64,000 nucleotides of DNA from Clostridia bacterium (GTDB lineage Bacteria; Bacillota; Clostridia; UBA1381). The notes under the pieces were generated by a model, which made no database searches, was not told the origin of the DNA, and worked only from the letters and a program-made list of their open reading frames with translations. Positions 51,086-60,242 of the stretch are shown one piece after another. The position numbers and the translations under genes are program-made. Numbering within the stretch: position 1 is the stretch's first letter; the number at the start of each line of letters is the position of its first letter. The DNA lies in NCBI GenBank assembly GCA_017415105.1, contig JAFQJD010000006.1, positions 41,610 through 105,609 on the forward strand, in the 5' to 3' direction.

Positions 51086-52204
51086 ATGGGTAAAAAGACA
51101 GAGTTTTTATACTTGAGCGAAGATGATATTATTGAAGCGGGGGCACTTGACTACGGTCGGTGCATTGACGTAGAGGAAGAGGTCTTTAAGCTTTTAAGTT
51201 CAGGGGATTATGTTATGGGCGGAGATAAAGCCAATTCTCACGGGATTATGATGAAATTCCCGAAAGAGAGCCCGTTCCCGAATATGCCAAAAGATGCTCC
51301 GGACAGACGATTTATGGCTATGCCGGCATATGTAGGCGGGAGATTCAATATTGCAGGTCAGAAATGGTACGGCTCAAACATAATAAATCCGCAGAGAGGT
51401 CTGCCTCGTTCGATACTGATGGTAATGCTTAATGATGTTGATACCTGTGAACCAATTGCATTGATGTCAGGCAATTTAATCAGTTCAGTTCGTACAGGAT
51501 GTGTTCCGGGTGTAGGAACAAGATATCTGGCAAATAAAAATGCCGGGGTTTGCTCGTGTATAGGTGCAGGGCCTGTAGGAAAGGCTTGCTTTGAGGGGAT
51601 TATACATGAGGCAAAGAATCTCAAAGAGCTCGTAGTCTGTGACCTTGTATTGGCAAAGGCAGAAGCCTTTGCCAAAGAGGTGTCAGATAAATACGGAATA
51701 AGTGCAAGAGGTACAACCTCTATTGAAGAGGCTGTCAGTGTTGGTGATATTGTAAGTGTTGCTGCATCATCAGTTAATCCGATAACATTGAAAAATGAAT
51801 GGCTGAAAAAAGGTTCACTTCTTATTTTCTCGGGAAGAGGTGCTGTTGACGAGGAATATTTTACGACTGCAAAAATAATATGGGACAATGCTAAAATGCA
51901 CGAGGTGTATTATGATGAGCATATGTTATTGCCGGAAAATGAACGTTTCATAAACGGTATAGCCGTTCAGATTTATAAATTCAGTTACGAAGGGAAATTA
52001 CCGCCTATTACAGAAGGTGTAAGCCTTGGGGATGTAATACGCTCAACTGCCTGCGGTCGCACATCCGAGGACGAGAGGATTTGCTTTATAGCAAGCGGTA
52101 TGCCTGTATGGGATGTAGCATGGGGATATGATTTGTACAATAATGCTGTCAAAAAAGGACTCGGACAAAAATTAAAGCTCTGGGATAGTTCTTATTTGTT
52201 ATAA
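51086..52204 (+). CDS. Ornithine cyclodeaminase/mu-crystallin-family protein
   Basis: 372 residues from ATG 51086 (AAAGGAG upstream). FMAMPAYVGGRFNIAGQKWYGSN near residue 80, cut here as MPAYVGGRFNIAGQKWYGSN, and the Rossmann SCIGAGPVGKACFE near 165 match the OCD fold; RTGCVPGVGTRYLA precedes it. It is longer than typical OCD (about 330). I recall close relatives being annotated 'tyramine oxidase subunit B', a name I would not rely on. It would bind NAD(H) and act on an amino or keto acid. Controlled by the divergent RpiR regulator. Confidence 0.82.
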   Translation: MGKKTEFLYLSEDDIIEAGALDYGRCIDVEEEVFKLLSSGDYVMGGDKANSHGIMMKFPKESPFPNMPKDAPDRRFMAMPAYVGGRFNIAGQKWYGSNIINPQRGLPRSILMVMLNDVDTCEPIALMSGNLISSVRTGCVPGVGTRYLANKNAGVCSCIGAGPVGKACFEGIIHEAKNLKELVVCDLVLAKAEAFAKEVSDKYGISARGTTSIEEAVSVGDIVSVAASSVNPITLKNEWLKKGSLLIFSGRGAVDEEYFTTAKIIWDNAKMHEVYYDEHMLLPENERFINGIAVQIYKFSYEGKLPPITEGVSLGDVIRSTACGRTSEDERICFIASGMPVWDVAWGYDLYNNAVKKGLGQKLKLWDSSYLL

Positions 52205-52211
52205 GACTTGT

Positions 52212-52245
52212 AACAGAGGGTGTCGCTAATGCAACACCCTCTGTT
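52212..52245. terminator. Bidirectional terminator
   Basis: AACAGAGGGTGT and ACACCCTCTGTT, perfect 12-bp arms, between convergent genes. Confidence 0.92.
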
Positions 52246-52246
52246 T

Positions 52247-52741
52247 TTACTTTTCTATCTTTAATACTGAATCGCCGGCGTTTATGGCACATTTTGGGCG
52301 TGCCTCAATTTTTGAGAACTCGTTCGCGTTTGTGATAACCATCGGGGTTGTGGTTTTAAGCCCTGCACCTTTTATTATTTCCGGGTCAAACACACAAAGT
52401 ATGTCGCCCTTGTTTATGCGTTGCCCTTCCTTTACTTTAACATCAAAGCCCTTGCCCTTGAGCTTTACTGTGTCAAGCCCGATATGGAGAAGTATTTCGC
52501 AGCCAAAATCGGATACAATATTCATTGCATGGTGAGTGTCAAAAACGTGCCCGACAACTCCTGCACACGGTGCAACGAGTTTTCCGTCAGTGGGCTCAAC
52601 TGCAATTCCCTCACCAAGCATTCCGCTTGAGAATACTTCGTCTGCCACGTTGCGCAGTGGTATAATTTCACCGTTTAAGGGTGAGTAGAGCATAAACGAT
52701 TTGCGGTTTCTTTTCAGTTTTCCCAATAATTTTTCAAGCAT
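52247..52741 (-). CDS. PTS glucose-type EIIA protein (stand-alone)
   Basis: 164 residues, as for Crr-type IIA. GHVFDTHHAMNI (H71) and CEILLHIGLDTVKL with the phospho-accepting H86 are conserved; VKEGQRINKGD is the lipoyl-like strand region. It receives phosphate from HPr and passes it to a IIB domain, but no IIB/IIC gene is in the window, so it may serve a distant permease or act in regulation. CGAAAGGACTG upstream on the minus strand. Confidence 0.93.
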   Translation of the reverse strand: MLEKLLGKLKRNRKSFMLYSPLNGEIIPLRNVADEVFSSGMLGEGIAVEPTDGKLVAPCAGVVGHVFDTHHAMNIVSDFGCEILLHIGLDTVKLKGKGFDVKVKEGQRINKGDILCVFDPEIIKGAGLKTTTPMVITNANEFSKIEARPKCAINAGDSVLKIEK

Positions 52742-52874
52742 AAAATCAGTCCTTTCGTTTTAGTTAAATCATACCCGACAAAGACGGTTTTTATGCATAA
52801 AAATATAAAGATACAACCCGACCAAGCCTTATATGAATATAAATATAGAAAATTCATAAAAAGGCGATGATTAT

Positions 52875-53564
52875 ATGCTTGAAGCAGTATTTGAATGGCT
52901 TAAGACCGTTATACTTATGGCGGGATATGTGTCGGGGTCACAGGCGTTCCCGCAACCGCTTACGCCGGAGGAGGAAGCTCTATACATACGGCGTTATACC
53001 GAGGGTGATATGGAGGCAAAGAACGTTCTGATAGAACGCAATCTGCGTCTTGTTGCACATATTGCAAAAAAATACAGTGATGAAAAGAATGCCGAGGATA
53101 TAATATCAATCGGCACAATCGGACTTATAAAAGGAATAAATACGTTTTCACCGAAAAAAAAGAAAAAGCTTTCCTCGTATGTGTCGAGGTGTATTGAAAA
53201 TGAAGTCCTGATGTATCTGCGTTCGACAAAGAAGCAGAAAGCAGAGGTATATATGGATGATGCATTAGGTACAGACACAGACGGCAACGCAATGACTCTT
53301 GCAGATATTCTGCCTGATGACGCACCTGATATTGCGGACAAAATTTCATCATCACTTGAAGCGAGGGAGCTTTACAGTGTAATGTCATCAGAGCTTTCTC
53401 CGACAGAATATGCAATAATGGTACATCGTTACGGGCTGGGCGGAAGGAAAAGGCTTACACAGCAACAAATAGCGGATTCTCTGGGTATAAGCCGTTCATA
53501 TGTGAGCCGTATTGAAAAGAAGTGTCTCATAAAGCTCTCACAAAAACTTAAATCGGATAATTAG
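52875..53564 (+). CDS. sigK: Sporulation sigma factor SigK, uninterrupted
   Basis: 229 residues. The hydrophobic pro-region (about 1-20), YVSGSQAFPQPLTPEEE and RNLRLVAHIAKKY match pro-sigma-K; region 2 (EDIISIGTIGLIKGINTF) and region 4 HTH (LTQQQIADSLGISRSYVSRIEKK) are complete. It directs late mother-cell transcription in sporulation. The gene is not split by a skin-type element. Region 4 ends KLKSDN. Confidence 0.92.
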   Translation: MLEAVFEWLKTVILMAGYVSGSQAFPQPLTPEEEALYIRRYTEGDMEAKNVLIERNLRLVAHIAKKYSDEKNAEDIISIGTIGLIKGINTFSPKKKKKLSSYVSRCIENEVLMYLRSTKKQKAEVYMDDALGTDTDGNAMTLADILPDDAPDIADKISSSLEARELYSVMSSELSPTEYAIMVHRYGLGGRKRLTQQQIADSLGISRSYVSRIEKKCLIKLSQKLKSDN

Positions 53565-53566
53565 TG

Positions 53567-53595
53567 TTGATTTTGTGCGGTGTTTGTGATAAAAT
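53567..53595 (+). promoter_or_regulatory. Promoter of rmuC
   Basis: TTGATT (53567-53572), 17 bases, TAAAAT (53590-53595). Confidence 0.7.
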
Positions 53596-53625
53596 ATATA
53601 CATAATCAGTTCGAGGAGAAAAGTT

Positions 53626-54822
53626 ATGGATATAGTAATTCTTGCAGTTGCAGCTGTAACACTTTTGTGTTCAATTGTAATACTCATAAAAACCAAAAAG
53701 GATAGCAGTGATACGGTACGTACCGAAATTGACCGTGCTATGCAGAGCTTTGGCGATATTATAACGAAAAACCAACGTGAAATCGGAAATATGCAGACAG
53801 AACGCTTTGCACAGATTGAAAAGGCAACAGCAGAGCTTAAAAATACACTTGACCGCAGACTTGATGTTTTGCGCCAGGAGAATACTCAGGCAATTGATAA
53901 GCTTCGTCAGGAAAACTCCGAACAGCTTATCTCTATCCGTAAAACGGTTGATGAAAAGCTTCAGGAAACACTTGAGTCAAGAATAAGTAAGTCCTTCAAG
54001 CTTGTTAGTGAACGTCTTGAAGAGGTCTATAAAGGTCTTGGCGAAATGCAGACACTCTCACGTGGTGTAGGTGACTTGAAAAAAGTTCTCTCTAACGTCA
54101 AAACACGAGGTATACTTGGTGAAATGCAGTTGGGCGCAATCCTTGAGGAAATTCTCTCAACGACACAGTATGAAACAAACTTCGCAACTGTCCCGGGCAG
54201 CCGTAATGTGGTTGAGTTTGCAATAAAGCTGCCGGACAATAACGGTAATATTACATATATGCCGATAGATTCAAAATTCCCGGCAGATACATATGAAGTG
54301 CTTCTTAATGCTTATGAAAGCGGTGATAAGGCAGAGGTTGAAGCGGCAGCAAAAATGCTCCGTACACGGCTTTTGGGTGAGGCAAAGGAGATACACGAAA
54401 AATACGTTTCACCACCTTATACAACGGATTTCGGCATTATGTTCCTGCCGGTTGAGGGACTGTATGCTGAGGCAGTAAACCGTGGGCTTATAGAGGAGCT
54501 GCAGAACACTCACAAGGTAATGGTCGCAGGTCCGAGCACAATGGCGGCAATGCTCAGTGCAATACGTATGGGCTTTAAGACTCTTGCGATACAGAAACAG
54601 ACCTCGCAGGTATGGGAGGTGCTTGGAGCAGTCAAGACAGAATTTGAAAAGTTCGAGTCAATTCTGGTTGCAACGCAGAAACATCTCACACAGGCAAACG
54701 ATGACCTTGACAAGCTTGTGGGCGTGCGGACACGTGCAATTGTAAGAAAGCTTGGCAGTGTTGAGAGTATAGAGAAACCGCTGTTAATAGAAGAAGCAGA
54801 AGAAAATGCAGATGTCGGATGA
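53626..54822 (+). CDS. rmuC: DNA recombination protein RmuC homologue
   Basis: 398 residues. An N-terminal membrane anchor (about 4-22), a long coiled coil (about 30-150) and the RmuC nuclease-like domain (about 160-370) with TRGILGEMQLGAILE, PIDSKFPADTYEVLL and FLPVEGLYAEAVNRG. It limits inversion of short repeats in E. coli. Given the many inverted repeats in this genome the function is notable, but the family is general. GAGGAGAAAAG upstream. Confidence 0.93.
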   Translation: MDIVILAVAAVTLLCSIVILIKTKKDSSDTVRTEIDRAMQSFGDIITKNQREIGNMQTERFAQIEKATAELKNTLDRRLDVLRQENTQAIDKLRQENSEQLISIRKTVDEKLQETLESRISKSFKLVSERLEEVYKGLGEMQTLSRGVGDLKKVLSNVKTRGILGEMQLGAILEEILSTTQYETNFATVPGSRNVVEFAIKLPDNNGNITYMPIDSKFPADTYEVLLNAYESGDKAEVEAAAKMLRTRLLGEAKEIHEKYVSPPYTTDFGIMFLPVEGLYAEAVNRGLIEELQNTHKVMVAGPSTMAAMLSAIRMGFKTLAIQKQTSQVWEVLGAVKTEFEKFESILVATQKHLTQANDDLDKLVGVRTRAIVRKLGSVESIEKPLLIEEAEENADVG

Positions 54823-54837
54823 CATCTGCATTTTGTG
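54809..54837. terminator. Terminator at the rmuC end
   Basis: GCAGATGTC-GGAT-GACATCTGC, flanked by AAAAT and ATTTT; it overlaps the rmuC stop region. Confidence 0.8.
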
Positions 54838-55806
54838 TTAATAAGCAATTATATTTATAGTCTGTGAGCCACCGTCCCACTGGATTTCAAAGCCTGCGGC
54901 ATCTGCAATATCGCGGATTTTAAAGTATGAGCTTCCGTTGATATTGTATGCGGTGATTGCGGTACGTCGTCCGTCAACGTAAATCGGAGTATCGTTTTCT
55001 ACGACTTTCATATCCTGCTCAACATCGCTTGAAAGCTCACCGCCGATTGCGACGTAATCTTCCTGCGTGTCAATCATAATCGCATTAAGGCTGCCATCCC
55101 ACGAAACATTGAATTTTGCAGGCGTATTTCTCAAAAGCATAGCTATGTCACGAACCTTGAAATAGTTAGAGTCGTTAACGGTATATCCGGTTACGGTTGC
55201 TTTCTCGCCGTTAACAAGCAGGTTCGCAATTGAACGTGTTGCCGAAATTGCGTTTACCATATCATAGCTTGAAATAAAATCAATAATTTTGTTTCTGTTC
55301 GGATAACCGCTCTCTAACAGATTATTGCTGTATCTGTCAACATATGTGATGTTTGCATACGGGCTTACATCGCTTTTATTTATGCGTGTTGCGGTAAGCT
55401 TATTGTTTGCAAGAGTGAGCTTGTAATACATAATGGTCGATGCATATCTTGGCACTTCCGCACCAACGAAAATGTATGTGTCATTTTTGATATATACATC
55501 TATATTTTCAAGACATTCACCGATTATGTTCTGCGGAACTTCGATTTCGGTTATTGCATTGTCAGTCATTGTAAAGCCTGTTCCGATTTTGCCGTATGTT
55601 CCTTTTTTTATTATAAAGACTTCGGGGATACCGTTACGGTCAAGGTCAGTAAGGATTGCATCGGTATATGTCGGATCCTGCGAAATTGTTTTCATTATAC
55701 GTGTCACAAACGGGTCACGCCAGTTTTCGTTTGCGGCATTTACAGGCACCATTGTGCCAACGCACGCCATAATCGCAAGGACTGATGCAATAAGTCGTTT
55801 TTTCAT
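54838..55806 (-). CDS. Secreted protein with copper amine oxidase N-terminal (stalk) domains
   Basis: 322 residues. Signal peptide (MKKRLIASVLAIMACVGTMVPVNA region, cleavage after about 24). The middle (about 25-195) looks like a beta-sheet protein with no known motif. Two stalk-type repeats close the protein: VNGEKATVTGYTVNDSNYFK...RDIAMLL (about 200-260) and VDGRRTAITAYNINGSSYFK...RDIADAAG (about 275-322). The C-terminal domains are common in clostridial surface proteins; there is no amine oxidase activity. Confidence 0.82.
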   Translation of the reverse strand: MKKRLIASVLAIMACVGTMVPVNAANENWRDPFVTRIMKTISQDPTYTDAILTDLDRNGIPEVFIIKKGTYGKIGTGFTMTDNAITEIEVPQNIIGECLENIDVYIKNDTYIFVGAEVPRYASTIMYYKLTLANNKLTATRINKSDVSPYANITYVDRYSNNLLESGYPNRNKIIDFISSYDMVNAISATRSIANLLVNGEKATVTGYTVNDSNYFKVRDIAMLLRNTPAKFNVSWDGSLNAIMIDTQEDYVAIGGELSSDVEQDMKVVENDTPIYVDGRRTAITAYNINGSSYFKIRDIADAAGFEIQWDGGSQTINIIAY

Positions 55807-55876
55807 ATCAAAACACCCTTTCTGTAGATTACTATATTTATTATACCATATATGACGGATATTGTCAAATAAAAAA

Positions 55877-55892
55877 GGCAGTTCAAACTGCC
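55877..55892. terminator. Small hairpin terminator
   Basis: TGGCAGTT-TGA-AACTGCC on the minus strand with a T-run (AAAAAA on the plus strand) after it; it ends the XRE gene. Confidence 0.65.
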
Positions 55893-55896
55893 ATAG

Positions 55897-56100
55897 TTAA
55901 TCTTTCGTATGTTGTAATATATCGCATATATTACAATTAAGTGCATTACAAATTTTATCTAAAACGTAACTATCGTAGCGTTTTACTTTATTTTTGTAAT
56001 AGTTATCAATAATTTGGTATTGTATTCCTGTGCGTTTTGATAATTCATATCGGCTGATGCCGGAATCGGTTAAAATTTTATCTAACGTTAAATATATCAT
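55897..56100 (-). CDS. Small XRE-family HTH regulator
   Basis: 67 residues: essentially one HTH domain (LDKILTDSGISRYELSKRTG, YQIIDNYYKNKVKRYD, LDKICNALNCNICDIL). The pattern fits small Cro-like regulators. It is divergent from the gene at 56206; a perfect 24-bp palindrome at 56166-56189 is the likely binding site. ATG 56100 is preceded by AGGAGATGATG. Confidence 0.88.
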   Translation of the reverse strand: MIYLTLDKILTDSGISRYELSKRTGIQYQIIDNYYKNKVKRYDSYVLDKICNALNCNICDILQHTKD

Positions 56101-56145
56101 AACTCATCATCTCCTATATATATATATTATTAAATAAATATTTGC

Positions 56146-56174
56146 TTGACAATTCACTTAATTAGGTATATACT
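56146..56174 (+). promoter_or_regulatory. Promoter of the frameshifted membrane protein gene
   Basis: TTGACA (56146-56151), 17 bases, TATACT (56169-56174). The -10 box lies within the palindromic operator. Confidence 0.85.
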
Positions 56175-56189
56175 TATATAAGTATATAC
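56166..56189. promoter_or_regulatory. Perfect 24-bp palindromic operator
   Basis: Arms GTATATACTTAT and ATAAGTATATAC with no spacer, covering the -10 and start region of the plus-strand promoter, next to a divergent XRE gene. Confidence 0.75.
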
Positions 56190-56205
56190 AATAGGAGGTA
56201 TTAAT

Positions 56206-57215
56206 ATGACATTACAAAAATTAAAGGAATATTTGAAAACAGTTCACGAACTTGAAAAAACCAAATATGAAAATGAATTGTTGATGGATAATGTAAAGAG
56301 CATTAACTATGAGGCGAAATTGCTAGAACCCCAAAAGATTGAAGTGAAAGAAGATGATAAAGTAAATCAGGGATATAGATGCTCGGGTCTGTTTGTAGGT
56401 GCCATTAGCGGGTTTGTATTATATTTAATAATAAGCGGAACCGAGGTAAGCGGAACCAATGTAATTGAGGGGAGCTTGCTTGGTGCAGTGTGTACTACTA
56501 TTATTTTTACGATTATAGGAGGGATTATAGATAGCGTTATTTATAAATCGGAGCAAGATGAAAAAAACAAAAAATTGCTGAAATCAATGCAAAGAACAAT
56601 GCATTAAAACTAGAGACAACGAAACAAAATAACAGAGCAATAAAAATAGCTAATCAAAAGAACGGGATAATACTAAACACAGTTAAAGAACTTCAAAACA
56701 CACATAATGAAGTTGAACAAACTCTTGAAAAACTGTATTCTGCTGATATTATTCATCCAAAATACAGAAATTTGATAGCTATATCTTCAATATATGAATA
56801 TATTGATACCGGAATATGCACAGAACTCACTGGTCCTGAAGGTGCATACAAGCTGTTTGAGCTACATGTACGTCTTGATAAAATTATCACCAAAATGGAT
56901 TTAATTATAAGAAATCTTGAAAGGATTGCAGAAAATCAGTATTATTTGTATGTGGCGGTAAAAAATATGCAACCGCAGATTGAAAAAATGGCTGAAAATA
57001 TAAAAACAAATACTGATAAATTAAATGAAATTGCAGTCAGCACGGAAGTTACAAAGCATATTTCAAAAGCTATAGAGAAAAACACGGCTGCTACTGCGTA
57101 TGCTGCACAGGTTACTGCATATACTGCACAGGTAATAGAAAGAAACCAATACTATGACCGCAATTCGAGCAACAGTTCCGGATTGTATGACCATATTCAT
57201 ATGCCTAAAATATAA
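56206..57215 (+). CDS. Membrane/coiled-coil protein probably made by -1 frameshifting (or a frameshifted gene)
   Basis: Frame A runs 56206-56607 (133 residues): a coiled coil, two membrane segments (about 62-77 and 90-112) and a short tail. A second frame, open from before 56580 to 57215, continues the coiled coil (EINAKNNALKLETTKQNNRA) and ends HMPKI, but has no ATG with a ribosome-binding site. The frames meet at A-AAA-AAC (56562-56568), a classical -1 slippery heptamer in the correct phase. Slipping gives about 336 residues. A simple mutation or assembly error in the A-run is the alternative. No family recognised. Regulated with the divergent XRE gene. Confidence 0.7.
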
Positions 57216-57225
57216 TCCTATAAAA

Positions 57226-57259
57226 ATAAGGGTTTGAGAAAGTTTCTCAAACCCTTATT
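57226..57259. terminator. Bidirectional terminator
   Basis: AATAAGGGTTTGAGAAA and TTTCTCAAACCCTTATT: perfect long arms between convergent genes. Confidence 0.92.
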
Positions 57260-57267
57260 CAATGTAA

Positions 57268-58464
57268 TTAACCTTCAACCAATCTCTTAGTATCAATAGC
57301 AATCATCATTTCCTCGTCTGTAGGAATAACGAGTGTCTTAACTGTTGCATCTGCGGCTGAAACATCAACTGTACCTCTTGTTGAGTTCTTTGCATCGTCA
57401 ATCTTGATGCCCATGAATTCAAGACCTGATACGATTTCCTTACGCATAGCTGCGTCGTTTTCTCCAACACCTGCTGTAAACACTACGGCATCTATACCGC
57501 CCATTGCAGCAGCATATGAGCCTATGTACTTCTTAACCTGGTATCCGAACATTGCGAGTGCAAGCTCTGCACGCTTGTTACCGCTTTCAGCTGCAGCTGA
57601 AAGGTCACGGAAGTCTGATGAAACACCTGATATACCTGCAACACCACTTTCCTTGTTTACAAGGTTATCAATCTCCTTTGCAGTCATACCCTTGTTCATA
57701 AGGAACGTCATAACTGCAGGGTCCATAGAACCTGTTCTTGTTCCCATCGGAACACCGTCAAGCGGAGTAAAGCCCATTGAAGTATCAACACACTTACCAC
57801 CGTCAACAGCACTGATTGATGAACCGTTGCCGAGGTGACAAGTAACAATCTTGAGTTCCTCTGCAGGTTTTCCGAGTGCCTTTATAGCTTCCTGTGAAAC
57901 ATACTTATGGCTTGTGCCGTGGAAGCCGTATTTTCTTATTCTGTCCTCTTCGTAACACTTGTAGGGAAGAGCATACATATATGCCTTTGCCGGCATTGTC
58001 TGATGGAACGCTGTATCAAATACTGCTACCATCGGAGTATCGGGCATTACCTTCTGGCAAGCCAAAATGCCTGTGATGTTAGGAGGGTTATGAAGCGGTG
58101 CAAGCGGTGTGCACTTCTCAAGCTCTTTAAGAACAGCTTCTGTTACAATAGTTGAATCTGTAAAAGCTTCTGCACCGTGAACAACTCTGTGTCCTACAGC
58201 ACCGATTTCTGACATTGATGCGATTGCTCCGTGGTCAGCATCAACGAGTGCGTCGATAACCATCTGTATAGCATCGCCGTGGTCTTTCATAGGCTTTTCA
58301 ATTTTGATTTTGTCAAGTCCCTTTACAACACATGTGTGCTGAAGGTTTGAACCGTCAATACCTATTCTTTCGCAAAGTCCCTTTGCAAGTACGTTCTTGT
58401 TATCCATATCAATAAGCTGATACTTGAGTGATGAACTACCTGCGTTAATAACTAATATTTTCAT
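57268..58464 (-). CDS. ackA: Acetate kinase
   Basis: 398 residues from ATG 58464 (AAAGGAG upstream); an in-frame upstream reading to 58485 lacks a site. [46 protein letters not shown] and TAGVGEN are canonical. It makes ATP and acetate from acetyl phosphate. It follows pta on the same strand; the gap holds copy B of the palindromic element. Confidence 0.97.
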   Translation of the reverse strand: MKILVINAGSSSLKYQLIDMDNKNVLAKGLCERIGIDGSNLQHTCVVKGLDKIKIEKPMKDHGDAIQMVIDALVDADHGAIASMSEIGAVGHRVVHGAEAFTDSTIVTEAVLKELEKCTPLAPLHNPPNITGILACQKVMPDTPMVAVFDTAFHQTMPAKAYMYALPYKCYEEDRIRKYGFHGTSHKYVSQEAIKALGKPAEELKIVTCHLGNGSSISAVDGGKCVDTSMGFTPLDGVPMGTRTGSMDPAVMTFLMNKGMTAKEIDNLVNKESGVAGISGVSSDFRDLSAAAESGNKRAELALAMFGYQVKKYIGSYAAAMGGIDAVVFTAGVGENDAAMRKEIVSGLEFMGIKIDDAKNSTRGTVDVSAADATVKTLVIPTDEEMMIAIDTKRLVEG

Positions 58465-58484
58465 TTTTAACTCCTTTATATACA

Positions 58485-58587
58485 AAAGTTCGAATAAATT
58501 GTTCAGATTGTGCTGATAAGCACGCGAGGCTATAGTGGTCTATGCGAGCGGGCGTATCAGTGCAATATGGGTGATTTTTCGGACTTT
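58485..58587 (-). repeat. Stop-codon-associated palindromic element, copy B (103 bp)
   Basis: Read on the minus strand it begins directly after the pta TAA as AAAAGTCCGAAAAAT, contains CTGATACGCCCGCTCGCATA and a smaller CTATAGC hairpin, and ends ATTTATTCGAACTTT. It matches copy A (24616-24719) along its length. It fills the pta-ackA intergenic space. Confidence 0.85.
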
Positions 58588-59586
58588 TTATTTGCGGTTT
58601 TGAGCCTGAACTGATGTAATTGCCACAACTCCTGCGATATCCTCTGCTGTACAACCTCTTGAAAGGTCATTAACCGGTGCTGCGATACCCTGAAGAATCG
58701 GACCGTATGCCTCTGCCTTTGCAAGACGCTGAACGAGCTTGTAGCCGATATTTCCTGCGTTAAGGTCGGGGAATATCAACACGTTTGCACTGCCTGCAAC
58801 CTTTGACTCGGGTGCTTTCTGCTTACCAACACTTTCAACGATTGCCGCATCAAGCTGAAGCTCACCGTCAAGTGAAAGCTCCGGTGCTTTTTCTTTAGCA
58901 AGCTTTGTAGCTTCCTGAACCTTTGTAACAAGGTCGTGCTTTGCACTGCCGTATGTAGAATATGAAAGCATTGCAACCTTAGGCTCTGCACCTACAAGTG
59001 CCTCAAATGATGCAGCTGATGAGATTGCGATTTCTGCAAGCTCCTCTGCTGTCGGGTCCTGATTAAGACCGCTGTCACCGAATACGAATGTACCGTTCTC
59101 ACCGTATTCACAGTCCGGAACGTTCATAATAAAGAATGCTGATACAATCTTTGTGTTCGGTGCAGTTTTAAGAATCTGCAGTGACGGTCTTATAACGTTA
59201 GCAGATGAAGATACCGCACCTGCTACCATACCGTCAACCTTGCCGGTTTTAACCATCATAACACCGTAATACAAAGCATCCTTAACAGTTTCACGTGCCT
59301 CGTCAAGTGTTACACCCTTACTCTTTCTTAACTCTGCAAAAAGCTCTGCAAACTCCTCGTTGCCGCATGATGGGTCGATTATCTCGATACCACTGATATC
59401 AGCACCTTCTTCATTTGCTATTGCGTTGATTTTATCGGGATTACCCAAAAGGATTGTCTTTGCGTATCCCTCTGCTTTAACCATTGCCGCAGCCTTTATT
59501 GTTCTTATATCCTCACCCTCGGGGAGAACAACAGTTTTAAGGTCTGCTTTTGCTTTTGCCTTTAAGCCGTCAATAAATGTACCCAT
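58588..59586 (-). CDS. pta: Phosphate acetyltransferase
   Basis: 332 residues, the short catalytic form. VVLPEGEDIRTIKAAAMV, KTGKVDGMVAGAVSSSANVIRP, DSGLNQDPTAEELAEI and FPDLNAGNIGYKLVQRLAKA are canonical Pta segments. It converts acetyl-CoA to acetyl phosphate for AckA. ATG 59586 follows AAGGAGATTTTTC. Confidence 0.97.
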   Translation of the reverse strand: MGTFIDGLKAKAKADLKTVVLPEGEDIRTIKAAAMVKAEGYAKTILLGNPDKINAIANEEGADISGIEIIDPSCGNEEFAELFAELRKSKGVTLDEARETVKDALYYGVMMVKTGKVDGMVAGAVSSSANVIRPSLQILKTAPNTKIVSAFFIMNVPDCEYGENGTFVFGDSGLNQDPTAEELAEIAISSAASFEALVGAEPKVAMLSYSTYGSAKHDLVTKVQEATKLAKEKAPELSLDGELQLDAAIVESVGKQKAPESKVAGSANVLIFPDLNAGNIGYKLVQRLAKAEAYGPILQGIAAPVNDLSRGCTAEDIAGVVAITSVQAQNRK

Positions 59587-59681
59587 TATTTTGAAAAATC
59601 TCCTTTGTAAATATTTATAGAATAATTATACACCAATAAATTGGAAATTTCAAGGTCTATTCCAAAAAATATCAGTATTTT

Positions 59682-60242
59682 TTATGTATTGATATTAACG
59701 TCACCCATACCGCAGATAACATTTATTCTGCGGTCGCCGTTAGCTGAACAGTATTTCTTTGGAAGAACGGCAGAATCAAGTGTTACATTGCCCATACCGC
59801 ACTGTGATGTTATGCTGTATCCAATTTTTTTCGGGAAGCGGATATCAATTGTTCCGTAGCCACAGTCGATATTGGTATTTACGGCATCGGCACTGATACG
59901 CAGATTGGCACGTCCGACAGATATGTAGAGATTTTCGACGGCGGCAGTTTCTGCTTCTGCTGATGCGTTTGTTATGTTGAATTCAATGTTTTTGCTTTCT
60001 GTACGGCACAGCTTCAATGCTCCGTCGGTCAGATTTATTTGAAAATCAGTAAAGCAGTAACTGTGGGGGACTGTTATTGTTGTCGTTGCGTATTTTCCGT
60101 GACAGGGGTCGCTTATTACGTGCCATACCCCGTCTTTTTCGTATACAAGGTGATTAAGAGCATCACTTGTTACGGAAAAGTCATTGCCGTATGTTATTTG
60201 AAAGTCACCGCCCGAAAGCTCAAGTTTAACTGATTTTATCAT
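59682..60242 (-). CDS. DUF4097-like beta-helix protein
   Basis: 186 residues of regular short strands with repeated G-x-G-N/D motifs (CGYGTIDIRFPK, CGMGNVTLDS, CGMGDVNINT), typical of the DUF4097 'putative adhesin' family. No signal peptide or membrane helix. Its start overlaps the stop of the SGNH gene by 4 bases. Function unknown. Confidence 0.78.
   Translation of the reverse strand: MIKSVKLELSGGDFQITYGNDFSVTSDALNHLVYEKDGVWHVISDPCHGKYATTTITVPHSYCFTDFQINLTDGALKLCRTESKNIEFNITNASAEAETAAVENLYISVGRANLRISADAVNTNIDCGYGTIDIRFPKKIGYSITSQCGMGNVTLDSAVLPKKYCSANGDRRINVICGMGDVNINT

Noticed and set aside
52875..53564. Possible skin-type interruption of sigK
   Set aside because: The gene is continuous, with region 2 and region 4 both in one frame.
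55897..57215. Toxin-antitoxin pair (small XRE gene next to membrane gene)
   Set aside because: The genes are divergent, not one operon, and the partner does not resemble a known toxin; a regulator-target pair fits better.
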